DNA from: Youngiibacter fragilis 232.1
Lineage (GTDB): Bacteria > Bacillota > Clostridia > Clostridiales > Clostridiaceae
Length of the DNA stretch: 64,000 nucleotides
Direction: 5' to 3'
NCBI RefSeq assembly: GCF_000495435.3
Contig: NZ_AXUN02000146.1
Location: 1-64,000, forward strand
In this document: positions 8,096 through 15,601 of the stretch, in pieces
How the letters are laid out: the number at the start of each line of letters is the position of its first letter
Position numbering within the stretch: position 1 is the stretch's first letter
Position numbers and translations under genes: made by a program
The notes under the pieces: model-generated
Told to the model about the DNA's origin: nothing
What the model saw: the letters and a program-made list of their open reading frames with translations, nothing else
The model's database searches: none

Positions 8096-8487
8096 ATGTC
8101 TTCGCCTTCCTTTCCCTCATCAGGGTTCCAGGCAATCTGGGCCATCCTCCTGTGCCTCTGGCAGCAGCCTCTGTCATCCAACCTCTCATTCTCATCGTAA
8201 AGCCTGTACTCTCCGCCCTCTATCCTCAGGACCTTCCCATTCACAATGACATCAGCAAGCTTTTTCCTTGCATCGTTATATATCTTCTGTACGGTTGTCC
8301 TGGCAACGTTCATCTTGGATGCACATTCTTCCTGCATCATTCCCTCAAGGTCAATGAGCCTGATGGTCTCATATTCATCCACCGTCATCGACACAGTTTC
8401 AAGTGTCATCGCCCTCTGCCCCAATGGGCCGAAAACCTGGCTGTCCGGAAGGCAGCATACCTTCCTCCATTTCATCGGTCTTGGCAT
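8092..8487 (-). CDS. DUF134-family HTH regulator
   Basis: A 131-residue DNA-binding protein of the DUF134 family. The N-terminus [14 protein letters not shown] is the family signature. A sigma-region-4-like helix-turn-helix ([20 protein letters not shown]) lies at about residues 50-69. Cys pairs (CC near the N-terminus and CC near the C-terminus) could sense metal or redox state. The start follows GAGGTG with a seven-base spacing. As first gene behind a promoter overlapped by the GACATATGTC palindrome, it is a good candidate for an autoregulator of the NifX/MinD operon; direct binding is not shown. Confidence 0.9.
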   Translation of the reverse strand: MPRPMKWRKVCCLPDSQVFGPLGQRAMTLETVSMTVDEYETIRLIDLEGMMQEECASKMNVARTTVQKIYNDARKKLADVIVNGKVLRIEGGEYRLYDENERLDDRGCCQRHRRMAQIAWNPDEGKEGEDI

Positions 8488-8525
8488 TTATTATCACCTC
8501 ATTAATAATCGCACACGCCTTTTAT

Positions 8526-8575
8526 GACATATGCCACTTATAATCTTAGTATAAACCTTTGAAGACATATGTCAA
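8526..8575 (-). promoter_or_regulatory. Promoter and putative operators of the DUF134 operon
   Basis: On the minus strand a perfect -35 TTGACA (8575-8570) and a -10 TATACT (8553-8548) are spaced by 16 bases. The palindrome GACATATGTC (8564-8573) overlaps the -35. A second copy, GACATATGCC (8526-8535), lies near +15. Two sites bracketing the start of transcription are typical of repression. Confidence 0.65.
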
Positions 8576-8634
8576 CAATAATACTTTGGTACAATGACTG
8601 CCTGAGAGAACAAACGGATTCTTCCCATGCAAAT

Positions 8635-8680
8635 AAGCCTGTGCAAGGTCGCGATCTTTGTCGCGAGCTTGCACAGGCTT
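8635..8680 (-). terminator. Long hairpin, probable zupT terminator
   Basis: Arms at 8635-8654 and 8661-8680 pair at 19 of 20 positions around a six-base loop (AAGCCTGTGCAAG... with ...CTTGCACAGGCTT). It lies 62 bases past the zupT stop and 60 bases upstream of the DUF134 promoter. There is no strong T tract, and the stem is longer than a minimal terminator needs. Confidence 0.55.
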
Positions 8681-8742
8681 GTTTGCAGAGTTTAAACAAT
8701 GGCATACAGGGCGTTTTATCCACTACTTCTTCAAATCGGAGA

Positions 8743-9555
8743 TCAGAATACGAGTATAAGGCTCAGGGCCATAATAGCCATGCCTGTGATAAGCCCGTAT
8801 ATTGAGATATGGTGCTCCCCGTATTCCCTTGCAGTCGGGAGCAGCTCATCGAAGGATATGAACACCATGATGCCTGCGATTCCGGCAAAGAGTATGCCGA
8901 ACAGGGTATCGTTAAGGAAAGGCATCAGTATGAAGTATGCGGCGATCGCACCAAGTGGCTCCGTAAGGCCTGATGCGAATGACAAGGCCACAGCCTTTCT
9001 CCTGCTTCCTGTCGCGCAGTGCACAGGCACAGCAATTGCTATGCCCTCAGGGATATTGTGGATAGCCACAGCGAAGGCTATTGGTATGCCTGTAGCAGGA
9101 TTCTGCATTGCTGAAATGAATGTGGCGATGCCTTCAGGGAAGTTGTGCGCTGCTATGACAAGCGCGGTCACCGCCCCGACCCGGAGGAGCTTCCTGTCGC
9201 TGTGCTTCGGGTCGCAGGAGTCAAGGTCCTCTATGGTTATCGCCTCATGTGGATTCTCATATGACGGGATGAGCTTGTCGATGATCGCTATAAGGAGCAT
9301 TCCGCCGAAAAAGGACGAGACATTGATCACGCCTCCGACATTAGGACCGTACGCTTCAGCAAGAAGGTCACCCGACTGGGCAAAAAGCTCGACGAAGGAC
9401 ACATATATCATGACACCTGCCGAGAGGCCAAGCGCATAAGAAAGAAGCTTCTTGTTGGTGCTCCTGAAGAATATGGTGAAAAGCCCCCCGACACCAGTTG
9501 AAAGGCCTGCAAAAAGAGCCAGTCCGACAGCGAGAACAATATTGCTTTCTTTCAA
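8743..9555 (-). CDS. zupT: ZIP-family metal transporter, ZupT-like
   Basis: An integral membrane importer of divalent cations (Zn, Fe, Mn). The two metal-pathway motifs HNFPEGIATF and HNIPEGIAIAVP identify the ZupT branch, and about eight membrane segments fit the family. The longest frame starts with GTG at 9564, but that codon lies inside the AAGGAGGTG ribosome binding site. The TTG at 9555, eight bases after AAGGAGG, is the likely start and gives about 270 residues. The gene has its own promoter at 9581-9609. No metal-repressor site is obvious. Confidence 0.92.
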   Translation of the reverse strand: MKESNIVLAVGLALFAGLSTGVGGLFTIFFRSTNKKLLSYALGLSAGVMIYVSFVELFAQSGDLLAEAYGPNVGGVINVSSFFGGMLLIAIIDKLIPSYENPHEAITIEDLDSCDPKHSDRKLLRVGAVTALVIAAHNFPEGIATFISAMQNPATGIPIAFAVAIHNIPEGIAIAVPVHCATGSRRKAVALSFASGLTEPLGAIAAYFILMPFLNDTLFGILFAGIAGIMVFISFDELLPTAREYGEHHISIYGLITGMAIMALSLILVF

Positions 9556-9580
9556 TTGAGCCACCTCCTTCCTCTAATTC

Positions 9581-9609
9581 AATTGTGCCCCCTGAGGATT
9601 CAATGTCAA
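9581..9609 (-). promoter_or_regulatory. zupT promoter
   Basis: On the minus strand TTGACA (9609-9604) and ACAATT (9586-9581) are spaced by 17 bases. Transcription would begin only a few bases before the ribosome binding site at 9570-9564, giving a very short leader. Confidence 0.5.
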
Positions 9610-9679
9610 GTGTCACATGGATGAAATGAGAACAAAATTCAGCTGCCCAAAAATTTCTAAACGAAAGTTCATTTTTTTG

Positions 9680-9708
9680 TTGACATTATCCTTCGTCCTA
9701 AATATAAT
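9680..9708 (+). promoter_or_regulatory. Perfect consensus promoter of glnN
   Basis: TTGACA (9680-9685), a 17-base spacer and TATAAT (9703-9708). Such a fully consensus sigma-A promoter, followed at once by a leader terminator, implies that control is exerted after initiation. Confidence 0.85.
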
Positions 9709-9718
9709 AACTGTTATA

Positions 9719-9764
9719 CAAGCAACGGCGCTTGAAGACAGTAGTCTTCGGGCGCCTTTTTTTT
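9719..9764 (+). promoter_or_regulatory. glnN leader attenuator (terminator and alternative hexaloop hairpin)
   Basis: Bases 9727-9756 form a continuous 13-bp stem (GGCGC, two T-G pairs, GAAGAC) with an AGTA loop, followed by eight T (9757-9764): a textbook intrinsic terminator inside the leader. An alternative hairpin, CAAGC (9719-9723), loop AACGGC, GCTTG (9730-9734), uses the 5' arm of the terminator and would prevent it. The hexaloop has A at position 1 and G at position 4, the pattern bound by ANTAR antiterminators. Only one such hairpin is clear, whereas ANTAR targets usually have two. Confidence 0.7.
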
Positions 9765-9796
9765 GCTTGCAACAGAAATAAAAGGAGTTGTGTATT

Positions 9797-11887
9797 ATGT
9801 GCAGAGTACCGGAATTGTTTGGGAGCATGGTCTTCAATGACACAGTAATGAAGGAGAGGCTTACCAAGGACACCTATGTGACGCTCAAGAAGACAGTACA
9901 GGACGGAAAGGCGCTGGACCTTACAGTAGCAAACGCAGTAGCTGCGGCAATGAAGGATTGGGCGGTAGAAAAGGGAGTCACCCATTTCACCCACTGGTTC
10001 CAGCCGATGACAGGCATAACAGCAGAGAAGCATGACAGCTTCATAACTCCAGTTGATGGCGGAAAGGTCATGATGGAGTTCTCAGGCAAGGAGCTCATCA
10101 AGGGCGAGCCTGACGCATCATCGTTCCCTTCAGGCGGACTGAGGGCAACCTTCGAGGCCAGGGGATATACCGCATGGGACCCTACATCATTCGCATTCAT
10201 CAAGGACAACGTCCTTTGCATACCTTCAGTCTTCTGCTCATACACAGGCGAAGTGCTTGACAAGAAGACACCTCTCTTAAGGTCCATGGAAGTCATGAAC
10301 ACACAGGCGCTTAGGATACTTAAGCTCTTCGGTGACATGGACTCGACAAGGGTTATAACCACAGTCGGACCTGAGCAGGAATACTTCCTTGTCGACAAGG
10401 CACTCTTCGAGAAGAGGAAGGACCTCAAGTTCACAGGCAGGACACTCTTCGGAGCGAAGCCTCCAAAGGGCCAGGAGCTCGAGGACCATTACTTCGGATC
10501 CATCAAGCCAAGAGTCGCGGCCTTCATGGAGGACCTGGACAAGGAGCTCTGGAAGCTCGGAATACTTGCCAAGACAGAGCACAACGAGGTTGCGCCTGCA
10601 CAGCACGAGCTTGCCCCCATATTCACTGACACAAACCTTGCAAGCGACCACAACCAGCTTACAATGGACACGATGAAGAAGGTCGCCCTCCAGCACGGAC
10701 TCATCTGCCTTCTTCATGAGAAGCCATTTGCAGGAGTCAACGGCTCAGGAAAGCACAACAACTGGTCCATATCGACCAACACAGGCAAGAACCTTCTTGA
10801 CCCTGGCCATACACCGCACCAGAACGCCCAGTTCCTCCTGTTCCTGTCGGCTGTCATCAAGGCCGTAGACGAGTATCAGGACCTTCTGAGGGTATCGATA
10901 GCATCAGCGGCAAACGACCACAGGCTTGGAGCCAATGAGGCGCCGCCAGCCATAGTTTCCATATTCCTCGGTGACGAGCTTACAGCGATAATGGATGCCA
11001 TAGATTCAGGCAACCTATACAAGCACAGGGAAAGGACAGACATGACAGTCGGAGTTGACGTGCTCCCATCGTTCCCGAAGGATACCACAGACAGGAACAG
11101 GACTTCACCTTTCGCCTTCACAGGCAACAAGTTCGAGTTCAGGATGCTCGGTTCATCACAGTCGATCTCAGGACCGAACATAATACTAAATACAATAGTC
11201 GCTGAAGAGCTCAGGCAGTTTGCGGATATCCTCGAGACCGCACCGAACTTCACAGAGGCAATGGATGCCCTTGTCAAGAAGACAATAAGGGACCACAAGA
11301 GGATCATATTCAACGGAAACGGATATGAGGAAGCGTGGGTTGTCGAGGCAGAGAAGAGAGGACTCCTTAACCTCAAGTCGACACCTGAAGCGCTCCAGAC
11401 CTTCATAGCGGAGAAGAACCTTGCCCTCTTCAACAGGCACAGGATATTCTCAAGCGAAGAGACCCATTCAAGGTATGAGATAACCATGGAGACCTACACG
11501 AAGACCCTCAACATAGAGGCACTGACCATGATAGACATGGTCAAGAAGGAGATCCTTCCGGCTGCGAACACCTACATCAAGGAGCTGAGCAAGACAGCTA
11601 TCGCAGTAAGGACCCTTATCCCTGACATGGCATGCGAAAGCCAGCTCAACATGATATCAGAGCTTTCAGCGCTTACAGACAGCGTATACGCAAGGACTAA
11701 CGCACTTGAAAGCGTACTTGATTCTGCCAAGGACTGCAAGGATGCCGCTGATTGCGCATTCTACTTCAGGGAGAACGTATTCCCTGCAATGGTAAGCCTC
11801 AGGGAGGCAGCTGACGAGATAGAGATACTCGCCGGAGAGAAATACTGGCCATACCCGACCTACGGGACACTGCTGTTCAGCGTATAG
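9797..11887 (+). CDS. glnN: Glutamine synthetase, type III
   Basis: A 696-residue GSIII enzyme, the large dodecameric glutamine synthetase that makes glutamine from glutamate, ammonia and ATP in the cytoplasm. The N-terminus has [15 protein letters not shown] and THWFQPMTG, and the catalytic part has [14 protein letters not shown] and [10 protein letters not shown], all GSIII signatures. The length matches the family at about 700. The ATG at 9797 lies nine bases after AAAGGAG; the TTG at 9788 is only an in-frame codon next to it. It is monocistronic, with its own promoter, leader attenuator and downstream terminator. Confidence 0.97.
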   Translation: MCRVPELFGSMVFNDTVMKERLTKDTYVTLKKTVQDGKALDLTVANAVAAAMKDWAVEKGVTHFTHWFQPMTGITAEKHDSFITPVDGGKVMMEFSGKELIKGEPDASSFPSGGLRATFEARGYTAWDPTSFAFIKDNVLCIPSVFCSYTGEVLDKKTPLLRSMEVMNTQALRILKLFGDMDSTRVITTVGPEQEYFLVDKALFEKRKDLKFTGRTLFGAKPPKGQELEDHYFGSIKPRVAAFMEDLDKELWKLGILAKTEHNEVAPAQHELAPIFTDTNLASDHNQLTMDTMKKVALQHGLICLLHEKPFAGVNGSGKHNNWSISTNTGKNLLDPGHTPHQNAQFLLFLSAVIKAVDEYQDLLRVSIASAANDHRLGANEAPPAIVSIFLGDELTAIMDAIDSGNLYKHRERTDMTVGVDVLPSFPKDTTDRNRTSPFAFTGNKFEFRMLGSSQSISGPNIILNTIVAEELRQFADILETAPNFTEAMDALVKKTIRDHKRIIFNGNGYEEAWVVEAEKRGLLNLKSTPEALQTFIAEKNLALFNRHRIFSSEETHSRYEITMETYTKTLNIEALTMIDMVKKEILPAANTYIKELSKTAIAVRTLIPDMACESQLNMISELSALTDSVYARTNALESVLDSAKDCKDAADCAFYFRENVFPAMVSLREAADEIEILAGEKYWPYPTYGTLLFSV

Positions 11888-11912
11888 CGCTTGAGCATAT
11901 AACACACAATTT

Positions 11913-11960
11913 GGAGCGGTTCCTCCTACCCCAAAGGGAAGGAGCCGCTCCCTCCTTTTT
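11913..11960 (+). terminator. glnN terminator
   Basis: GGAGCGGTTCCT (11913-11924) pairs with AGGAGCCGCTCC (11940-11951) with one G-T pair, followed by a pyrimidine run ending in five T (11956-11960). Confidence 0.8.
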
Positions 11961-12049
11961 ACTGACACCTTTTCCTTTTCAAACCTTTTCCCTTCCCCAG
12001 ATGATATGCATGTTGTATACTAAGAAGGATGAAAGAAAGGGGCGATAAG

Positions 12050-13078
12050 ATGTCAAATGCCAAACTTCTAGTGATATCAGTAGTCTTCCTTATTTTAGGG
12101 TGGATCCTCATACAGGCCGCTCCGGCACTCGTGCCGGTGGTCATTGCAATAGTCGCAGCATATCTCCTCAATCCGCTGGTGGATTCCCTGGAGAAGAGGC
12201 TCAAGGGAAGAAGGAAGCTCGCCATAGGGCTTGTCCTCATATCCTTCCTGCTTGTGCTTGCACTTGTTATCAACCTGATCCTGCCACCGGTAATAAGGCA
12301 GGCTTCAGAGTTCGTTTCAGAATACGAGACAATAAGCGCCAACCTTGGGAATGCCATCTCCGGTGCCCTTGAATTCCTGGAAAACAGCGGAATCCCTGAG
12401 TCAGTGCTTGCTGAGGTCCAGAATGTGCTCGCTTCGCTCCTATCCTGGCTTGGCTCACAGATAGCCGCAGGCATCTCCAGGGCTCTCGGCTTCATTTTCG
12501 GGATAGTCGACATGGTGCTCATAATCATAATGGCTGTGTACTTCCTGTCATCAGGCAAAACCATGGTCAGGAACATCTATGACTCATCACCCGAATGGCT
12601 GAAGCCTTCCCTCAGGAACCTCAAGAGCGAGACCCATGCTGTAATATGGAGCTATGCGAAGACTCAGCTCATCATTGCTGCGGTAGTCGGACTTGTGTCC
12701 ACAATAGCATTCATGATGATCGGAGTAAGGTTCTCAGGACTTCTCGGACTCCTGTCCGGAGTGCTTAACTTCATTCCCCTTTTCGGTTCCATCATAGCAG
12801 GAGCTTTCGCGACAATTGTCGCCCTCGTTACAGGCGGACTCACCCAGGCGATCGTAACCTTGGCTGCAGTCCTTGTGATCCAGCAGGTTGAAGGCAACTT
12901 CATCACTCCGAAGCTTCAGGGAAAATCAACAGGACTGCACCCGGTGTTCATCATGATAATAATCCTCGTCGCAAACCACATGTGGGGAGTCATGGGAATG
13001 TTCATCGCAGTTCCCCTTTTCGGCCTTGCAAGGCTCCTGTTCAAGGAAACTGCAGCCCTCATCGGAAAAATGAAATAG
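12050..13078 (+). CDS. AI-2E family transporter (permease)
   Basis: A 342-residue polytopic membrane protein of the AI-2E/PerM family. There are two hydrophobic segments at the N-terminus, a soluble stretch, then about five or six helices, with the conserved C-terminal region QQVEGNFITPKLQGKSTGLHP followed by a membrane helix. Members have been linked to autoinducer-2 export or Na/H exchange, but substrates are mostly unproven. The ATG at 12050 follows AAAGGGG by seven bases and is preferred over the ATG at 12029. It runs towards the ABC operon and shares a bidirectional terminator with it. Confidence 0.88.
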   Translation: MSNAKLLVISVVFLILGWILIQAAPALVPVVIAIVAAYLLNPLVDSLEKRLKGRRKLAIGLVLISFLLVLALVINLILPPVIRQASEFVSEYETISANLGNAISGALEFLENSGIPESVLAEVQNVLASLLSWLGSQIAAGISRALGFIFGIVDMVLIIIMAVYFLSSGKTMVRNIYDSSPEWLKPSLRNLKSETHAVIWSYAKTQLIIAAVVGLVSTIAFMMIGVRFSGLLGLLSGVLNFIPLFGSIIAGAFATIVALVTGGLTQAIVTLAAVLVIQQVEGNFITPKLQGKSTGLHPVFIMIIILVANHMWGVMGMFIAVPLFGLARLLFKETAALIGKMK

Positions 13079-13085
13079 GATAAGA

Positions 13086-13127
13086 AAGAGCCTCAGAAGC
13101 CATGATAAAATGACTTCCGAGGCTCTT
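13086..13127. terminator. Bidirectional terminator
   Basis: AAGAGCCTCAGAAG (13086-13099) pairs with CTTCCGAGGCTCTT (13114-13127) with one mismatch. It lies between the convergent permease gene and the ABC-transporter operon, a few bases from both stops. Confidence 0.8.
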
Positions 13128-13130
13128 ATA

Positions 13131-13811
13131 CTATCCATTAAAGGTATCCAGCATCCCATCCTCAACCCTTATTATCCGTTTCGCCCTTGCGGCAATCCCC
13201 GGGTCATGGGTGATCATCACGATGGTCTTCCCTTCGCCATTCAGCTCCATGAAGAAATCAAGTATCTCCTCACCTGTCTTCTTGTCAAGGGCACCAGTCG
13301 GTTCATCGGCAAGTATGAGCGGACAGCTTCCTACAAGGGCCCTTGCGATAGCCACCCTCTGCTGCTGTCCTCCTGACAGCTGGTTCGGCCGGTGATGCTG
13401 CCTGTTGCCGAGCCCAACCTTCTCGAGGGTCGCGACAGCAGCCTTCTTCGCATCCCTGTAGCCCATACCCCTGTGCAGGAGCGGAAGCGCAACATTGTGA
13501 AGCGCGTTGTATTTGGCTATCAGGTTGAACTTCTGGAAAACGAAGCCGATCTTCTCGTTCCTGAGCCTTGAGTATACCCTGTCCGGCTGGTCATGGGCGC
13601 TTGTACCGTCAATGAAGTATGTCCCGCTGTCAGGCTTGTCTATAAGACCTATGATGTTCATGAGGGTCGTCTTTCCGGAGCCTGATGGTCCGAGTATTGC
13701 GATGAATTCACCCGGGTATACTGTAAGTGAAACATCCTTAAGGGCGAATACCCTGTTTTCACCCTTGCCGTAGGTCTTGCTTACATGGCTCATGTCAATT
13801 ATAGGTTCCAT
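13131..13811 (-). CDS. ABC transporter ATPase, MacB/LolD type
   Basis: A 226-residue cytoplasmic ATP-binding subunit. Walker A is GPSGSGKT (about residues 42-49), the signature is LSGGQQQRVAIARAL, Walker B is LILADEPTGALD and the His switch is MITHD, all intact. The ATPase belongs to the MacB/FtsE-like group that works with FtsX-type permeases. It is the last gene of a four-gene operon with an HlyD-type adaptor, the permease and a small lipoprotein, so it should energise that exporter. It has GGAGGTG upstream of the ATG. Confidence 0.95.
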   Translation of the reverse strand: MEPIIDMSHVSKTYGKGENRVFALKDVSLTVYPGEFIAILGPSGSGKTTLMNIIGLIDKPDSGTYFIDGTSAHDQPDRVYSRLRNEKIGFVFQKFNLIAKYNALHNVALPLLHRGMGYRDAKKAAVATLEKVGLGNRQHHRPNQLSGGQQQRVAIARALVGSCPLILADEPTGALDKKTGEEILDFFMELNGEGKTIVMITHDPGIAARAKRIIRVEDGMLDTFNG

Positions 13812-13826
13812 ACGAACACCTCCACG

Positions 13827-14327
13827 TCAGTTCCTCGGCGGCTGGACGATTATCTTTTCGATATCTGTCGTATTCTCATAGTAGAATATCTTAAGAGTAG
13901 AGCCCTTGGCAAGCTCCTTGAGCGATACCTCTTCCTCAACAGGCCCGGTTCCTGTTCCTGTCCCGGTTTCACCTGTTCCGCTCTGCGGGACCCTCCTGAC
14001 CATCAGCGTACCAACAGGTATGAGTATGGTCGACTCTTCGCCTGTGTATTCTCTGACCATTTCAGCTCCGCCGTTTCCCCTTTTCATGCCCGTTCCTGCC
14101 TCAGCCTCTGTCTGGTTTTCCAGAAGAAGGAGGGTGACCTCGTTGCCTGCGATATCCTTGATCTCACCGAACAATCCTGGAATCCCGCTATTGCCAAGTC
14201 CCTGGGTCTCAACCGTGGCAGTCTCGGCTGCAGTGGGTGCCGCTGTCTCAGCCGGTGCACCGCCTGAACAGGCTGTGGCAGCAATTGCGAATGTAAGCAG
14301 TGATATGATCATCAATTTATGCTTCAT
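13827..14327 (-). CDS. Small lipoprotein in the efflux operon
   Basis: A 166-residue secreted lipoprotein with a signal peptide and lipobox (IAATACSGG, Cys near residue 20). A Thr/Ala-rich tether (about residues 22-45) follows, then a compact beta-rich part containing IKDIAGNEVTLLLLENQTE and a run of alternating Gly-Thr/Gly-Pro. I do not recognise a named family. It lies between the permease and ATPase genes, so it is probably a surface accessory of the MacAB-like transporter. Its dose or role cannot be read from sequence. Confidence 0.75.
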   Translation of the reverse strand: MKHKLMIISLLTFAIAATACSGGAPAETAAPTAAETATVETQGLGNSGIPGLFGEIKDIAGNEVTLLLLENQTEAEAGTGMKRGNGGAEMVREYTGEESTILIPVGTLMVRRVPQSGTGETGTGTGTGPVEEEVSLKELAKGSTLKIFYYENTTDIEKIIVQPPRN

Positions 14328-14356
14328 GATAAATTCTCCTCTTTGCGCTTATTTTG

Positions 14357-15601
14357 CTATTCATAATTCAGGGCATCTATCGGCTCCAGCCCTGAGGCTT
14401 TTGCAGCAGGATAGAATCCGAAGAATATTCCCGTAATGACTGAAAATCCTATGCCAAGCAGTATCCCATCCATTGAGGGCTCGAATGCCAGGTCTGTCAT
14501 TGACAGAAGCGACGGTGCCGCCATGCTCAGCAAGGCTCCAAGCATTCCGCCGAATACGCTTATCATTGCAGCCTCCAGAAGGAATTCGACCATTATGGTC
14601 CTCCTTGATGCGCCTATGCTCTTAAGGATACCTATTTCCCTGGTCCTTTCCTTTACGGCTACAAGAAGCACATTCATTATTCCTATGCCGCTGACAACCA
14701 GCACTATGACCGCAACGGCAAGCAGTAATGTTGAAAGCGTCTTTGCCGTAGCCTGGGCTGACTCAAGGACATTTCCTGCGTCAGTGACTGTATAAGCCTC
14801 ACTGGTTCCAATGGTCTCGAGTATGTATTCCTTTATTTCTGCGATAGCCGCATCGACGCTGCCTATGTCCTCAGCAAGTGCGATGAAGCTGACCTGGTTG
14901 GCGCTTGAAGAGGTGTTCCTGCTGGTAGTACCCGAAGTGTACTTCACAGCCACATCATATGGAATGAAAGCCATGTCATCCACCGAGCCCGAATCAGCCT
15001 GGGAAGTCGCCGTGACCCCTCCTGAGCCTCCTACCCTGTCCAGGACACCCACAACTTCGAAGGAGGAGCCCTTGATCATGACAGTTTCACCTACCGCCCC
15101 TTCGAGGTCACCGTCAAAGAGGTCTCCTGCGATGTTGCTTCCAAGCACCACATACTTTGACCTCATCTGGGAATCCTCATTGGTTATCATGACTCCATAG
15201 AGTACCCTCAGCCTGGTTATCTCTGCATATTCTTCGGTTATCCCCTGGATAGTTATGGAACTCGACATCCCATTGGCTGCGACATCAGTCACGACCCTTG
15301 TCGCGACGCCAATGCTCCTGACATTTAAGAGGACCTCAGGCATAATGAGCGCGTCATCCTTTGACAATATTGCAGACGTCGCGGATGTTTGTCCCATGCC
15401 TCTCGCCCTGGCTATCGTTATGCTCTCTACCGAAAGTCTGCTGTACTGCTCGGAAACCGCAGTCTCACCTGCCTTGCCTATCCCCACCACCAATATTATT
15501 GTAAGGGTTCCGATGATGATCCCAAGGGATGTGAGGAAGACCCTGAACTTGTTGGATGATATGCTCAGGATGACAGACCTTAAAATCTCAAGCGGCCTCA
15601 T
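14357..15601 (-). CDS. ABC transporter permease, MacB/FtsX type
   Basis: A 414-residue permease with the MacB topology: one N-terminal membrane helix (about residues 18-40), a large extracytoplasmic domain (about 45-275) and three C-terminal helices containing the FtsX core (VSGIGIMNVLLVAVKERTREIGILKSIGA region). It is separate from its ATPase, as usual in Gram-positives. It overlaps the adaptor gene by four bases (ATGA). The system should export a peptide, antibiotic or lipid-like substrate; the substrate is unknown. Confidence 0.93.
   Translation of the reverse strand: MRPLEILRSVILSISSNKFRVFLTSLGIIIGTLTIILVVGIGKAGETAVSEQYSRLSVESITIARARGMGQTSATSAILSKDDALIMPEVLLNVRSIGVATRVVTDVAANGMSSSITIQGITEEYAEITRLRVLYGVMITNEDSQMRSKYVVLGSNIAGDLFDGDLEGAVGETVMIKGSSFEVVGVLDRVGGSGGVTATSQADSGSVDDMAFIPYDVAVKYTSGTTSRNTSSSANQVSFIALAEDIGSVDAAIAEIKEYILETIGTSEAYTVTDAGNVLESAQATAKTLSTLLLAVAVIVLVVSGIGIMNVLLVAVKERTREIGILKSIGASRRTIMVEFLLEAAMISVFGGMLGALLSMAAPSLLSMTDLAFEPSMDGILLGIGFSVITGIFFGFYPAAKASGLEPIDALNYE

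Noticed and set aside
9715-9796. Standard dual-hairpin ANTAR target in the glnN leader
   Set aside because: Only one A1/G4 hexaloop hairpin can be drawn; there is no room for a second before the predicted transcription start. It is kept as an attenuator with ANTAR-like features rather than a full ANTAR motif.
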